From Falsiroseomonas sp051433165 (GTDB lineage: Bacteria > Pseudomonadota > Alphaproteobacteria > Acetobacterales > Acetobacteraceae): a DNA stretch of 64,000 nucleotides. The position numbers were made by a program, and so were the translations under genes. Positions 19,440 through 28,724 of this stretch are shown here, piece by piece. Positions within the stretch are counted from its first letter, which is position 1. Every line of letters starts with the position of its first letter. The stretch is taken from NCBI RefSeq assembly GCF_051433165.1, contig NZ_JBHMFS010000003.1:210969-274968 (forward strand). Reading direction: 5' to 3'. The notes beneath the pieces are model-generated. The model did not search any database. It saw only the letters and a program-made list of their open reading frames with translations, and was not told where the DNA came from.

Positions 19440-20503
19440 CGACGCTGCTGGAGGTCGAGAACCTCACCAAGCACTACCCGGTGACGAAGGGGCTGGTGCT
19501 GGCCAGGCAGGTCGGCCTGGTCCGCGCCGTGGATGGCGTGTCCTTCCGCATCGAGCGCGGTGAGACGCTGGCCATCGTCGGTGAATCCGGCTGCGGCAAA
19601 TCCACCACCGCGCGGTTGGTGCTGCGGCTGATCGAGCCCACCGGCGGCACCGTGCGCTTCGACGGGCAGGAGATTTCGGGCGCCGCGCTCCGTACGTTGC
19701 GCCGGCGCGTGCAGGTGGTGTTCCAGGACCCCTATGCCAGCCTGAATCCCCGGCTGCGCGTCGGCGACACGATCTCGGAGCCGATGGAGGTGCACGGCAT
19801 CGGCACGAAGGAGTCCCGCGCGGCACGGGTGAAGGAGTTGCTCGGCCTGGTCGGCCTCGCGCCCTTCCACGCGCAGCGCTACCCGCATGAATTCAGCGGC
19901 GGCCAGCGCCAGCGCATCGGCATCGCGCGCGCGCTGGCGGTGCAGCCGGAGCTCATCATCTGCGACGAGCCGGTCTCCGCGCTCGATGTCTCGATCCAGG
20001 CGCAGGTGGTAAACCTGTTGAAGGACCTGCAACGCCGCTTCGGCCTGTCCTACCTGTTCATCGCGCACGACCTGGCCGTGGTGCACCACATGGCCGATCG
20101 GGTGGCGGTGATGTATCTCGGCCAGATCGTCGAATCCGCACCGAAGCGCGCCATCTTCGACCGGCCGATGCACCCCTATACGCGGGCGTTGCTATCCGCC
20201 ATTCCGCACCCGGATCCGCGCCGGCGCGGCATGGTGAAGCCGCTGGGTGGCGATGTGCCGAGCCCGATGAACCCGCCCTCCGGCTGCCGTTTTCGCACGC
20301 GCTGCGCGTATGCACAGCCACGTTGCGAGGCGGAGATGCCGGCGCTGCGGGAATTGGTACCGGGCCAGCAGGTGGCCTGCCACTTCGCCGAGACGCTGCC
20401 GCCGCATGTCGGCGTGGCGGAGAACGGCATGTCGCCGGTCGCCTCCCAGCGCCTCGCGCTCTATGCCGCCGCCAAGGCGCGCAAGGCGGCCCAGGGGGTC
20501 TGA
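19436..20503 (+). CDS. ABC transporter ATP-binding protein, DppF type
   Basis: A 355-residue second ATPase of the dipeptide-type importer. Walker A is GESGCGKST, the signature FSGGQRQR and Walker B IICDEPVSALD; the C-terminus has the same cysteine-bearing extension (CRFRTRCAYAQPRC). It overlaps dppD by four bases. The transporter is thus complete: two permeases, two ATPases, two binding proteins. Confidence 0.92.
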
Positions 20504-20556
20504 CGCAAGGCGCGATCCTGTCCTACCCTCGCGCCACGAGGCGAGGGGAAGCGACG

Positions 20557-21726
20557 ATGATCATGTCACTGGTGGCACCGCGGCTGATGGTGATGGGCGG
20601 CGGTGCTGTGGCGAAGCTCGGAGATGTGCTGGGCCAGCTCGGCCTGTCCCGCCCGCTGGTGGTCACCGACCCCTTCATGGTCTCCTCCGGCCTGCTCGAA
20701 CACGCCATGGCGCCGATGCGCGCCGCCGGCATGGCGCCCGCGGTGTTCTCGGACACGGTACCGGATCCGACAGATACCGTGATTGCCGCCGGCGTCGCGG
20801 TATTCGCCGCAGGTGACTTCGACTGCCTCGTCGGCTTCGGCGGCGGCAGCCCGATGGACACCGCCAAGGCGATGGCCATCCTCGCCGCCGCGCCGGCCGG
20901 CGCGAAGATGCGCGACTTCAAGGTGCCGGCCACCGCCAGTCGCGGCGCCGTGCCCATCATCTGCATCCCCACCACCGCCGGCACCGGCAGCGAGGCGACG
21001 CGCTTCACGATCGTCACGGATACCGAGACGGATGAGAAGATGCTCATCGCCGGCCTCGGCGCCCTGCCGCTGGCCGCTATCGTGGACCACGAGCTGACCT
21101 TCGGCCTGCCCGCGCGCATCACCGCCGATACCGGCATCGACAGCCTGACCCATGCGCTGGAGGCCTTCGTCTCCGCCAAGGCCAACCCGGTCTCGGATGA
21201 TTATGCCCGCAGCGCCATGCGGCTGATCGCCCCCAACCTCCGCCGCGTCTGGGCGGACCCCAGGGACGCCGTGGCGCGGGAGGCGATGATGCGCGGCGCG
21301 ACGCTCGCCGGCCTCGCCTTCAGCAATGCCAGCGTCGCCCTGGTGCATGGCATGTCCCGCCCGATCGGCGCGCATTTCCATGTGCCGCACGGCCTGTCCA
21401 ACGCCATGCTGCTGCCCGCCGTTACCGAATTCGGGCTGGAGGCCGCCCGCGCCCGCTATGCGGAAGCCGCGCGCGTCATGGGCGTGGCCAGCGAGGCGGA
21501 AGGCGACCAGGCCGCCGCACGGCGCCTGGTGGAGGAACTGCGCGCGCTGAACCGGGACCTCGACGTGCCAAGCCCGGCGAAATGGGGCATCGAGGCCGCG
21601 AAATGGGACGGGCTGCTACCGCTGATGGCGCGGCAGGCACTGGCCTCCGGCAGTCCCGGCAACAATCCGCGCGTGCCGGATGAGGGCGAGATCGTGGCGC
21701 TGTACCGGGCCAGCTACGGCGCCTGA
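20557..21726 (+). CDS. Iron-containing alcohol dehydrogenase
   Basis: A 389-residue group III metal-dependent alcohol dehydrogenase. The NAD-binding GGGSPMD motif is at residues 95-101, followed by PTTAGTGSE and the metal-ligand segments DSLTHALEAF and VHGMSRPIGAHFHVPHG. It oxidises or reduces an alcohol/aldehyde pair. The ATG at 20557 follows GAGGGGAA. It is 53 bases after dppF and so is probably the last gene of the operon, clearing an aldehyde formed from the imported substrate (inference). Its end overlaps the convergent EAL gene by 13 bases. Confidence 0.85.
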   Translation: MIMSLVAPRLMVMGGGAVAKLGDVLGQLGLSRPLVVTDPFMVSSGLLEHAMAPMRAAGMAPAVFSDTVPDPTDTVIAAGVAVFAAGDFDCLVGFGGGSPMDTAKAMAILAAAPAGAKMRDFKVPATASRGAVPIICIPTTAGTGSEATRFTIVTDTETDEKMLIAGLGALPLAAIVDHELTFGLPARITADTGIDSLTHALEAFVSAKANPVSDDYARSAMRLIAPNLRRVWADPRDAVAREAMMRGATLAGLAFSNASVALVHGMSRPIGAHFHVPHGLSNAMLLPAVTEFGLEAARARYAEAARVMGVASEAEGDQAAARRLVEELRALNRDLDVPSPAKWGIEAAKWDGLLPLMARQALASGSPGNNPRVPDEGEIVALYRASYGA

Positions 21727-22871
21727 GGTTCCGGTACGGCGGAGGCGCTCCAGGCCGCGATCCAGGCCGGTAGCGCAGCCGGGGGCAGGGGGCGGCCGAC
21801 GCCAAAGCCCTGCGCCAGGTCGCAACCTGCGGCCGCCACGGCGCGCCAGATATGCGTATCCGTCACGCCCTCCGCGATTACCAGCATGTTGTTGCGGTGG
21901 GCGTGGCGGACAATGCGCTCCACCTCCGCCCGCGCCCGGCGTTCCTCCGGCATGGCGATCACCAGTTTGCGGTCCAGCTTCACCCCGGCGAAGGGCAGGT
22001 CCAGCAGGCGGTGACGGCCGTCATCCAGCGCCAGATCGTCCAGCAGCACGCCGAAACCGGCCAGCCGCAGCCGGTTCAGGGCACGGCGCAGCAAGGCGCG
22101 GTCGCGCACCTGGGTGCTCTCGGTCAACTCCAGCAGGATATCGGCGGCGGGCAGCCCGGCGCGCGCTGCCATCAGCCCCAGCCAGCGCGGCAGGTCCGGC
22201 TTCACCAGTTCCGACAGCGGCAGGTTGAAGGACAGGCGGATGGGTCGGGCGCCGCGCTGCGCGGCCAGATCCGTCATCGCCCGCTGCGCCACCGCGGCGG
22301 TTAGCTGCGGCGCCAGGCCGGCATGCTCGGCCAGCGGGATGAAGGCATTGGCACCGAGCGCAAGACCGGGCCGTTCCCAGCGCGCCAGCGCCTCCACCAT
22401 CACCGGCCGGCGATCGGCCAGGCGAACCATCGGTTGGAAGCGCACGGTGATCTCGCCGCGTGCCAGGCCGGCGGCCAGCGCGGCGGCATCGCTTGCCGGC
22501 AGTGTTGCGCCGGGGGCGGCCGAGGCCAGCGCGGCGGCAAGCCGTGCGCCCTCCGCGGGTACCTGGCGCAGCCCGGCCGGCGCTTCCTCCCCGGGCCGCG
22601 TGACGATGATCACATCGGTGCCGTTGAACGGGTCCTGGGCCGCGCTCAGCAGGGCGCTGCTGCCGGCGCCGCTCTCCACCACAAGGTGCCGCGGCGCCGC
22701 ACCCGGACCGACCATGTGGCTCAGCGCCTCGGCGGAGGTCGCGACCAGCATCGGCGGTGGCCCGGCCATGCGGCGCATGGCATCGCGGGTTGCAGCAATC
22801 ACGGCCGGATCGTTCGCCAGCAGCAGAACCGTAGCTGGCGTGGAAAGGGCGCGCCTGCGGCGCGTCAGCAT
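21714..22871 (-). CDS. EAL-domain protein with degenerate receiver-like N-terminus
   Basis: A 385-residue protein. The first 120 residues look like a receiver fold, but the segment where the phospho-acceptor Asp would sit reads LVVESGAG. The C-terminal EAL domain keeps the catalytic set: Glu in EALARW, Asn in SFNLP, Glu in ELTEST, the Asp pair in LLDDL, Lys in KLDRK, Glu in IAEG and Gln in AQGFG. Loop 6, normally DFGTGYSSL, is replaced by DLALDDGRHRL, which may weaken metal binding or dimerisation. It is therefore a c-di-GMP phosphodiesterase or receptor. I use the ATG at 22871, which has GAAGGA upstream; a TTG at 22892 is in frame. Confidence 0.8.
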   Translation of the reverse strand: MLTRRRRALSTPATVLLLANDPAVIAATRDAMRRMAGPPPMLVATSAEALSHMVGPGAAPRHLVVESGAGSSALLSAAQDPFNGTDVIIVTRPGEEAPAGLRQVPAEGARLAAALASAAPGATLPASDAAALAAGLARGEITVRFQPMVRLADRRPVMVEALARWERPGLALGANAFIPLAEHAGLAPQLTAAVAQRAMTDLAAQRGARPIRLSFNLPLSELVKPDLPRWLGLMAARAGLPAADILLELTESTQVRDRALLRRALNRLRLAGFGVLLDDLALDDGRHRLLDLPFAGVKLDRKLVIAMPEERRARAEVERIVRHAHRNNMLVIAEGVTDTHIWRAVAAAGCDLAQGFGVGRPLPPAALPAWIAAWSASAVPEPQAP

Positions 22872-22942
22872 GATCTGAACATCCTTCAACAAGACCCCGC
22901 AGCCGGTGTCGGCCCGGCGTCAAGCTCGATCATCACCATTTC

Positions 22943-22959
22943 ATGATAAGGAATATCAT
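22943..22959. promoter_or_regulatory. Perfect inverted repeat, candidate operator
   Basis: ATGATA-AGGAA-TATCAT is a perfect six-base inverted repeat around a five-base spacer, AT-rich in a GC-rich chromosome. It lies 72 bases upstream of the EAL gene start and downstream of the tctC-like gene. It has the geometry of a dimeric repressor site; no regulator is identified. Confidence 0.35.
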
Positions 22960-23065
22960 TCGGATCTCGGTCCGTTCAGCATCCTTGGTGACCCGCTCGA
23001 CAATGGGGCAGCATTTTGTCCATGACTTGGCGTGCGGGAACACAGTCTCGTGTCGTGCGCGCCAG

Positions 23066-24049
23066 TCACGCGCGGCGTGGCAGCCAGGGCTCTTCGGCCC
23101 AGCGCCGCCGCAACTCCACATCGACGCGGTTCAATAGCCGGGTCCAGTCTTCCGGGCCGATGAAGCGCGGATTCTGGCCCCGCGCCGCGCATTGCTCGGC
23201 AAAGTCCGGGTCTGCCGCCAGCGTCTCCAACCCGCGCAGCAGCGCCGCCCGGAAGGGCGCCGGCGCCGCCGGGTGCAGTGCGAAGCCGCGCTGGGCGGAG
23301 GCGACGAGATCCACCTCCTGCTCCCGCAGCGTCGCCACCTCCGGCAGCAGGTCGCTGCGGTGCGCGGCCGCGATGCCAATGCCGTGCAGCCGGCCCTCCC
23401 GCAATTGGGTGATGGCGTCCGGCAGGGGCAGCATGGCGGCGGCGACATGGCCGGCGGCCGCGGCCTGCCGTGCGGCGGTGGCGGTAGGGAAGGCGAAGCA
23501 GGGCAGATCCAGCCTGCCATCGAGGCGAGAGGCGGCGAAATGTGCCGCGCTGCCCGGCGCCGGCGTGCCGAGTGTGCCGCGGTCGTTCAGGGCACGCAGC
23601 GCGGCGACATCGCGCGGCCCATCCGGCGCGCCGACCAGCACCATGCTTTCCTCGAGCACCGCGGCCAGCGGGGCGATGCGGGAGGCCGGGAAAGGCTCCC
23701 CGGCCTCCACCGCGCGGGCCAGCAGCAGGGGGGCGGTGACCACGCCGATGACCCGCCGCGCCGGGTCCGCTTGCGCCAGCACGGCGACCGAATCGAGGCC
23801 GCCGCGACCCGGATGGTTCCGCACCGCGAGGGTCAGCCGCGGCAGGGCGCGCTCCAGGAAGGGGGCGACGCCCCGTGCCCAGAGGTCCGGCTTGGAGCCG
23901 GGCGGCGCGCCGACCAGAAGCTCCGCCGAGTTGCGGCGAGAGGCGATGGCCGGCGCGGGCAGCCCCAGCGTGGCGGTCAGGCCGAGGCCCAGCACAGCGC
24001 GCCGCGGCAGCCCGGTGCGCCTCCTGTCGCCGGGCTGCCCTCGGGTCAC
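23066..24049 (-). CDS. Tripartite tricarboxylate (TctC/Bug) family binding protein
   Basis: A 327-residue periplasmic binding protein of the Bug/TctC group. The start is inferred: a GTG at 24049 overlaps the secF TGA as GTGA, and no ATG exists before the mature domain. The N-terminus has a twin-arginine-like signal (LPRRAVLGLGLTATLGL, cleavage near AIAS). The mature region has the family pattern (GAPPGSKPDLWARGVAPFLE; GRGGLDSVAVLAQADP). No TctA/TctB membrane genes are adjacent, as is common for orphan Bug receptors. Translational coupling to secF is unusual. Confidence 0.78.
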   Translation of the reverse strand: MTRGQPGDRRRTGLPRRAVLGLGLTATLGLPAPAIASRRNSAELLVGAPPGSKPDLWARGVAPFLERALPRLTLAVRNHPGRGGLDSVAVLAQADPARRVIGVVTAPLLLARAVEAGEPFPASRIAPLAAVLEESMVLVGAPDGPRDVAALRALNDRGTLGTPAPGSAAHFAASRLDGRLDLPCFAFPTATAARQAAAAGHVAAAMLPLPDAITQLREGRLHGIGIAAAHRSDLLPEVATLREQEVDLVASAQRGFALHPAAPAPFRAALLRGLETLAADPDFAEQCAARGQNPRFIGPEDWTRLLNRVDVELRRRWAEEPWLPRRA

Positions 24050-25017
24050 GACACCGCGGCCTGGGCCGGGGTGGCGGCTTCCTTGGGCCGCAGCGCCTTC
24101 GCACCGGTGAACAGCACCACCGGCGCACTGATGAAGATGGAGGACATGGTGCTGAGGATGATGCCGAACAGCATGGTCCAGGCAAAGCCCGCCAGCGCAT
24201 CGCCGCCGAACAGCGCCAGCGGCAGCGCCGCGAGGAACAGCGTGGCGGAGGTGCCCAGCGTGCGGTTCAGCGTCTCGTTGATCGACAGATCGACCACGTC
24301 GCGCAGCGGCATCTGCTTGAACTTGCGAAGATTTTCCCGCATCCGGTCGAACACCACGACCTTGTCGTTCACCGAGAATCCGACGATGGTCAGGATGGCT
24401 GCGATGGTCTGCAGGTTGAACTCGATCTGCGTCACCGCCAGGAAGCCGATGGCCTTGGTGGTGTCCAGGATCAGCGTGATCACGGCGGCGATGCCGAACT
24501 GCCACTCGAAGCGGAACCAGATGTAGAACAGCATCGCCAGCAGGCTGACGCCGAGCGCGATCATGCCGCCACGGAACAGCTCGGAAGAAATACGCTCGCC
24601 CACCGCCTCGACTCGCAGGACGCGGGTGCCGGGGGTTGCTTCCTCCAGCGCGGCGCGCACGGCGGCCACGGCGCGCTGCGTGCCGGCCTCATCGGCCTGC
24701 ACGGGCAGGCGGATCAGCACCGCTTCCGGCGAGCCAAATTGCTGCAAGCCGACATCACCGAGGTTGAGGGCGGAAGCCGCAGACCGCAGCCGGGCCAGAT
24801 CGGCCTCCGCCGGGGTGCGGATTTCCATGACGATGCCGCCCTGGAAATCGATGCCACGGGCCAGACCCGGATAGATGGCCAGCCCGACGGAGGCGATGGA
24901 CAGCAAGGCAGACAGGATCAACCCGGCCACGGCACCCTTCATGAAGGGGATGCGCGTGTCGTCCGGGACGATGCGGAACAGGGGGCGGGCCAACGGGCGA
25001 AAAAGGGCGCGAAACAT
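24046..25017 (-). CDS. secF: Protein translocase subunit SecF
   Basis: A 323-residue inner-membrane protein of the SecDF complex, which uses the proton motive force to help pull proteins through SecYEG. One N-terminal membrane segment, a periplasmic domain, then five C-terminal segments with the RND-type pattern TIVGFSVNDKVVVFDRMREN (SecF signature). It follows secD by 23 bases and its stop overlaps the tctC-like gene. Confidence 0.96.
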   Translation of the reverse strand: MFRALFRPLARPLFRIVPDDTRIPFMKGAVAGLILSALLSIASVGLAIYPGLARGIDFQGGIVMEIRTPAEADLARLRSAASALNLGDVGLQQFGSPEAVLIRLPVQADEAGTQRAVAAVRAALEEATPGTRVLRVEAVGERISSELFRGGMIALGVSLLAMLFYIWFRFEWQFGIAAVITLILDTTKAIGFLAVTQIEFNLQTIAAILTIVGFSVNDKVVVFDRMRENLRKFKQMPLRDVVDLSINETLNRTLGTSATLFLAALPLALFGGDALAGFAWTMLFGIILSTMSSIFISAPVVLFTGAKALRPKEAATPAQAAVS

Positions 25018-25040
25018 GGGTTTTCCTCAGACCGCCGCGT

Positions 25041-26624
25041 TCAAACAGGAAGGTTCTGCGGGCGGCGGCGGCGATACCAGGTCGCCACCATCAGCCGCAC
25101 CAGCACCGTCGCCGTCCACATCTGTACGACGGTGCCGACCGCGACCGTCACGGCGAAGCCCTTCACCGGGCCGGAGCCGAAGGCATAGAGGCAGGCCATG
25201 GCGATCAGGTTGGTGAGGTTGCTGTCCATGATGGTGCCGGAAGCCTTGGTGAAGCCGAGCTCCAGCGCCGAGATCGGCGTTCGTCCGTTCCGTACCTCCT
25301 CCCGTATCCGTTCGTTGATCAGGATATTGGCGTCGAGCGCTGTGCCCAGGGTCAGCACGATGCCGGCGATGCCGGGCAGCGTGAGTGTCGCGCCCATCAC
25401 CGACAAGACGCCGACCATGATGACCACATTGGCCAGCAGCGCGATGGTGGCGAGCCAGCCGAAGAAGCCGTAGGCTAGGCCCATATACAGGAAGACGAAG
25501 GTTGCCCCGACGGCGAGGGAGATGATGCCGGCACGGATCGCATCCGCCCCCAGCTCCGGCCCCACGGTCCGTTCCTCCACCACCGTCAGCGGCGCGGGCA
25601 GGGCGCCGGCGCGCAGCAGCACTGACAGGTCATTGGCGCCGCGCACATCGAAGCTGCCGGAGATCTGGCCGCGGCCACCGGTAATCGGCTCCCGGATGTT
25701 GGGCGCGGTGATCACGCGCTCATCGAGCACGATGGCGAAGGGGCGGCCGACATTCTGGCGGGTGACATCGGCGAAGCGGCGCGTGCCGATCGAGTCGAAG
25801 GTGAAGTTCACCACCCACTGGCCGTTGCTGTCCTGGCCGGCGCGGGCGTCGGTCAGGTTCGCGCCATCGACTTCCACGCGCCGGCGCACCGCGTAGCGGT
25901 CCTGGAACCGGTCGCCGGGCAGGAACATGGTGCCCGGCGGCGGCGTCGGCGCCTGGAGATTGGCCGCCTCGTCCAGCAGATGGAACGTCATGCGGGCGGT
26001 CTGGCCAAGCAGGTCCTTGATACGGGCGGGGTCTTCCACGCCGGGCAACTGCACCAGGATGCGGTTGGTGCCCTGGCGGGCGATCAGCGCCTCCGCCACG
26101 CCGGTCTCATCAATGCGGCGGCGGACGATCTCCAGCGACTGTTCCACCGCATTGCCGGCCTTGGCGCGCAGTGCGACCTCGGTCAGCGTGGCGCCGACGA
26201 CGCCATCGGCGGAGGTGGAGACCTCGATATCCGGCTGCTGCGCCCCGGCACCGGCGGGCACCACGATGGCGGCCTCCCGCAGGATTCGAGCCATATCCTC
26301 GGCCCGGGCGGGGTCGGAGACGCGCACGGAGACGCGGCGCTGCGCCGCATCGGCGCTAAGCCCGGTGTAGAGGATGCGCGGATTGGCACTGGCGGCGCCG
26401 CGGCGGGCGGTATCGACCAGCGCCTCCAGCCTCTCCCGCACCATGGCGGAGGTATCGACCTCCAGCAGCAGGTAGCTGCCGCCGCGCAAATCCAGGCCGA
26501 GGCTGATCTGGCGAACCCAATCCGGCAGCGCGCTGCGCGGCGCCAGGTTGGGCAGGGACGCCAGGATGCCGAGGAGGCAGACGCCAATGATGGCGAGCAC
26601 CTTCCAGCGGGCGAAATACATCAT
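25041..26624 (-). CDS. secD: Protein translocase subunit SecD
   Basis: A 527-residue SecD. The N-terminal membrane segment is followed by the family signature LGLDLRGGSYLLLEVD, a periplasmic P1 region, GAxLPAPL-type sequence (GALPAPLTVVEERTVGPELG) and five C-terminal membrane segments with GTALDANILINERIREE. I place the start at the first of two adjacent ATGs (26624/26621), where homologues begin (MYFARWKVLAII); frames extending to 26777 lack family similarity. yajC, often upstream, is absent; a divergent oxidoreductase gene begins at 26779. Confidence 0.95.
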   Translation of the reverse strand: MMYFARWKVLAIIGVCLLGILASLPNLAPRSALPDWVRQISLGLDLRGGSYLLLEVDTSAMVRERLEALVDTARRGAASANPRILYTGLSADAAQRRVSVRVSDPARAEDMARILREAAIVVPAGAGAQQPDIEVSTSADGVVGATLTEVALRAKAGNAVEQSLEIVRRRIDETGVAEALIARQGTNRILVQLPGVEDPARIKDLLGQTARMTFHLLDEAANLQAPTPPPGTMFLPGDRFQDRYAVRRRVEVDGANLTDARAGQDSNGQWVVNFTFDSIGTRRFADVTRQNVGRPFAIVLDERVITAPNIREPITGGRGQISGSFDVRGANDLSVLLRAGALPAPLTVVEERTVGPELGADAIRAGIISLAVGATFVFLYMGLAYGFFGWLATIALLANVVIMVGVLSVMGATLTLPGIAGIVLTLGTALDANILINERIREEVRNGRTPISALELGFTKASGTIMDSNLTNLIAMACLYAFGSGPVKGFAVTVAVGTVVQMWTATVLVRLMVATWYRRRRPQNLPV

Positions 26625-26778
26625 GGAAACAGCCAGACCCCGAATGGTGAAGAAGCGGCCGTAATACCCCATGCAGGGCGCGATGCCACCGGCCCCGAAG
26701 ATGCGGCGCGGCCCCCCCTGATGCAAGCCCGCGCGCGACGCAGTATCACCCTGTGCCTTGAAGAGAGGAATTTTCACG

Positions 26779-27726
26779 ATGTCGCTGCGGGTCGCGGTGC
26801 TGGGTGCCGGGCATTTCGGGCGTTTTCATGCGCTGAAAGCCAGCCGGGCGGGCGAACACCCGCTGCGTCTCGTCGCACTGCATGATGCGGACCCGGCACG
26901 CGCCGCCACCGTCGCCGCCGAATGCGGCGTGCCCGCCCTGCCGGCGGCGGAGGCGATCGCGGCCGCCCAGGCGGTGATCGTCGCCGCGCCCACCCGATTC
27001 CATGCGGCGCTCGGCCGCCAGGTGCTGGAGGCCGGGCGGCATCTGTTCATGGAAAAGCCGATCGCCGCGACGCTGTCCGAGGCGCAGGCACTGGCCGAAC
27101 TGGCGCAATCGCGCAGCCTGGTGCTGCAGATCGGCCATATCGAGCGCTTCTCCGCCGCCTTCCGCGCTGTGGTCGCCGCCCAGGAGGGCGCCCGCGCGGT
27201 GCATTGGGAAGCCGTGCGCGTCGCACCCTTTCGGCCACGCTCCCTGGATGTCTCCGTGGTGCTGGACCTGATGATCCACGACATCGACCTGGTGCTGAAG
27301 CTGGCCGGCGGCCCGCCCAAGACGGTGGAGGCGGTCGGCGCGCGGGTGATGTCGGAGCATGCCGATTTCGCCGTGGCCCGGCTCGGTTTCGCGGGCGGCA
27401 GGGCGGCGACCATAACCGCGTCACGCGTGTCGCTGACCATGGAGCGGCGGCTGCGGGTGCTGGGGAATGAAGGCGAGATGAGCGTGGATTTCCTTAACCG
27501 CGGCCTGGCGATGCTGCGCCGGGGCGGGGCGGAGCCGGTCGCCACCATGCCCGGCTACGGTATCGACCGCGCCGGCTGGACGGACCATGACAGCCTGGAG
27601 GCCGAACAGGCCGGTTTTGCCAGGGCCTGCGCCGGGGACGGTCCGCCCGAGGTCGGCGCGGCGGAGGGGATGGCCGCGCTGCGTGTCGCGCTGGCGGTGG
27701 AGGCGGCTATTTCATCCTTCGACTAA
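26779..27726 (+). CDS. Gfo/Idh/MocA family NAD(P)-dependent oxidoreductase
   Basis: A 315-residue oxidoreductase. The Rossmann motif GAGHFG is at residues 9-14 and the family EKP motif at 92-94 (FMEKPIA). The segments IGHIERF and LDLMIHDIDLVLKL resemble the oxidoreductase that in many alphaproteobacteria sits between lpxI and lpxB in lipid A operons; lpxB itself is 1 kb away on the opposite strand, consistent with a rearranged lipid A locus (inference). The ATG at 26779 follows AGAGGAA. Confidence 0.8.
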   Translation: MSLRVAVLGAGHFGRFHALKASRAGEHPLRLVALHDADPARAATVAAECGVPALPAAEAIAAAQAVIVAAPTRFHAALGRQVLEAGRHLFMEKPIAATLSEAQALAELAQSRSLVLQIGHIERFSAAFRAVVAAQEGARAVHWEAVRVAPFRPRSLDVSVVLDLMIHDIDLVLKLAGGPPKTVEAVGARVMSEHADFAVARLGFAGGRAATITASRVSLTMERRLRVLGNEGEMSVDFLNRGLAMLRRGGAEPVATMPGYGIDRAGWTDHDSLEAEQAGFARACAGDGPPEVGAAEGMAALRVALAVEAAISSFD

Positions 27727-27761
27727 GCCCATCCTCCTGCAAATCAGCCGCGCTTGCTGGC

Positions 27762-28724
27762 CTATGCCCGGTTGCGAAGCCGCCGCCAGGCCGGGATGAT
27801 CAGCTTCTCCACCACGGGCACCAGTGCCGCGCCGAGGACAAGGCCAAGCAGGCCGGAGCCGAGCGCGGTCACGAACCAGGCGGCCAGACCGCTGATGGCA
27901 GGCATCGCCGCCGCGGCGGCATCGCTGCCGGCATGCAGCACATGGGCGATCCCGCCGAACCCGTACTCCTCCAGCCCATGCACGATGATGCCGCCGCCGA
28001 CCCAGACCATGGCCGCGGTGCCGATGATGGCCAGCCCTTTCAGCAGATAAGGCATCCCCAGGACGATGCCGCGGCCCAGGGCGCGCAGCGGCGCGCTGCC
28101 AGTCTGCGCCAGGGCGACGCCGGCATCATCCGCCTTCACGATCAGTGCGACGGCACCGTAGACCACCATGGTGATGCCGATTCCGACGACTGCGAGCACC
28201 ATCGCCTGGCCGATGAAGCTCGCCTCCGGCACTGTCGCCAGGGTTATGGCCATGATCTCGGCCGAGAGGATGAAATCAGTCTGGATGGCGCTGGCGACCT
28301 TCTGATCCTCAAGCGTGTGGTCGCCCTCGGCGAGACCGGGGGATTGCGACACCGTGATCCCGTGATGCGGGAAGATCGCCTCGATGACCTTCTCGGCCCC
28401 CTCGAAGCACAGATAAGCGCCGCCCAGCATCAGCAGCGGCGTGATCGCCCAGGGTGCAAGCAGGCTGAGCGCCAGGGCGCCGGGCAGGAGGAACAGCAGC
28501 TTGTTCTTCAGGGAGCCCCAGGCGATGCGCCCGACGATGGGTAGCTCCCGCGCCGCCGCGAAACCAACGACATAGCGCGGCGTGACGGCGGCGTCGTCAA
28601 TGACCACGCCCGCCGCCTTGGTGCCCGCCTTCATCGCCTGCGCGCCGATATCGTCGAGCGAGGCTGCGGCGACCTTTGCCAGAGCAGCGACGTCGTCCAG
28701 CAGGGCAATCAGACCGACGCTCAT
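27762..28724 (-). CDS. DUF808 (YedI family) inner-membrane protein
   Basis: A 320-residue DUF808 protein. The N-terminus MSVGLIALLDDVAALAKVAA and the segment LLMLGGAYLCFEGAEK are characteristic of the YedI family, with several hydrophobic segments. Molecular role unknown. Its start overlaps the lpxB stop by four bases (ATGA), so it is translated with the lipid A gene. It is convergent with the Gfo/Idh gene, 35 bases apart. Confidence 0.88.
   Translation of the reverse strand: MSVGLIALLDDVAALAKVAAASLDDIGAQAMKAGTKAAGVVIDDAAVTPRYVVGFAAARELPIVGRIAWGSLKNKLLFLLPGALALSLLAPWAITPLLMLGGAYLCFEGAEKVIEAIFPHHGITVSQSPGLAEGDHTLEDQKVASAIQTDFILSAEIMAITLATVPEASFIGQAMVLAVVGIGITMVVYGAVALIVKADDAGVALAQTGSAPLRALGRGIVLGMPYLLKGLAIIGTAAMVWVGGGIIVHGLEEYGFGGIAHVLHAGSDAAAAAMPAISGLAAWFVTALGSGLLGLVLGAALVPVVEKLIIPAWRRLRNRA

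Noticed and set aside
26625..26777. 51-codon N-terminal extension of secD
   Set aside because: No similarity to SecD starts and it would overlap the divergent promoter region; the paired ATGs at 26624/26621 match homologues.
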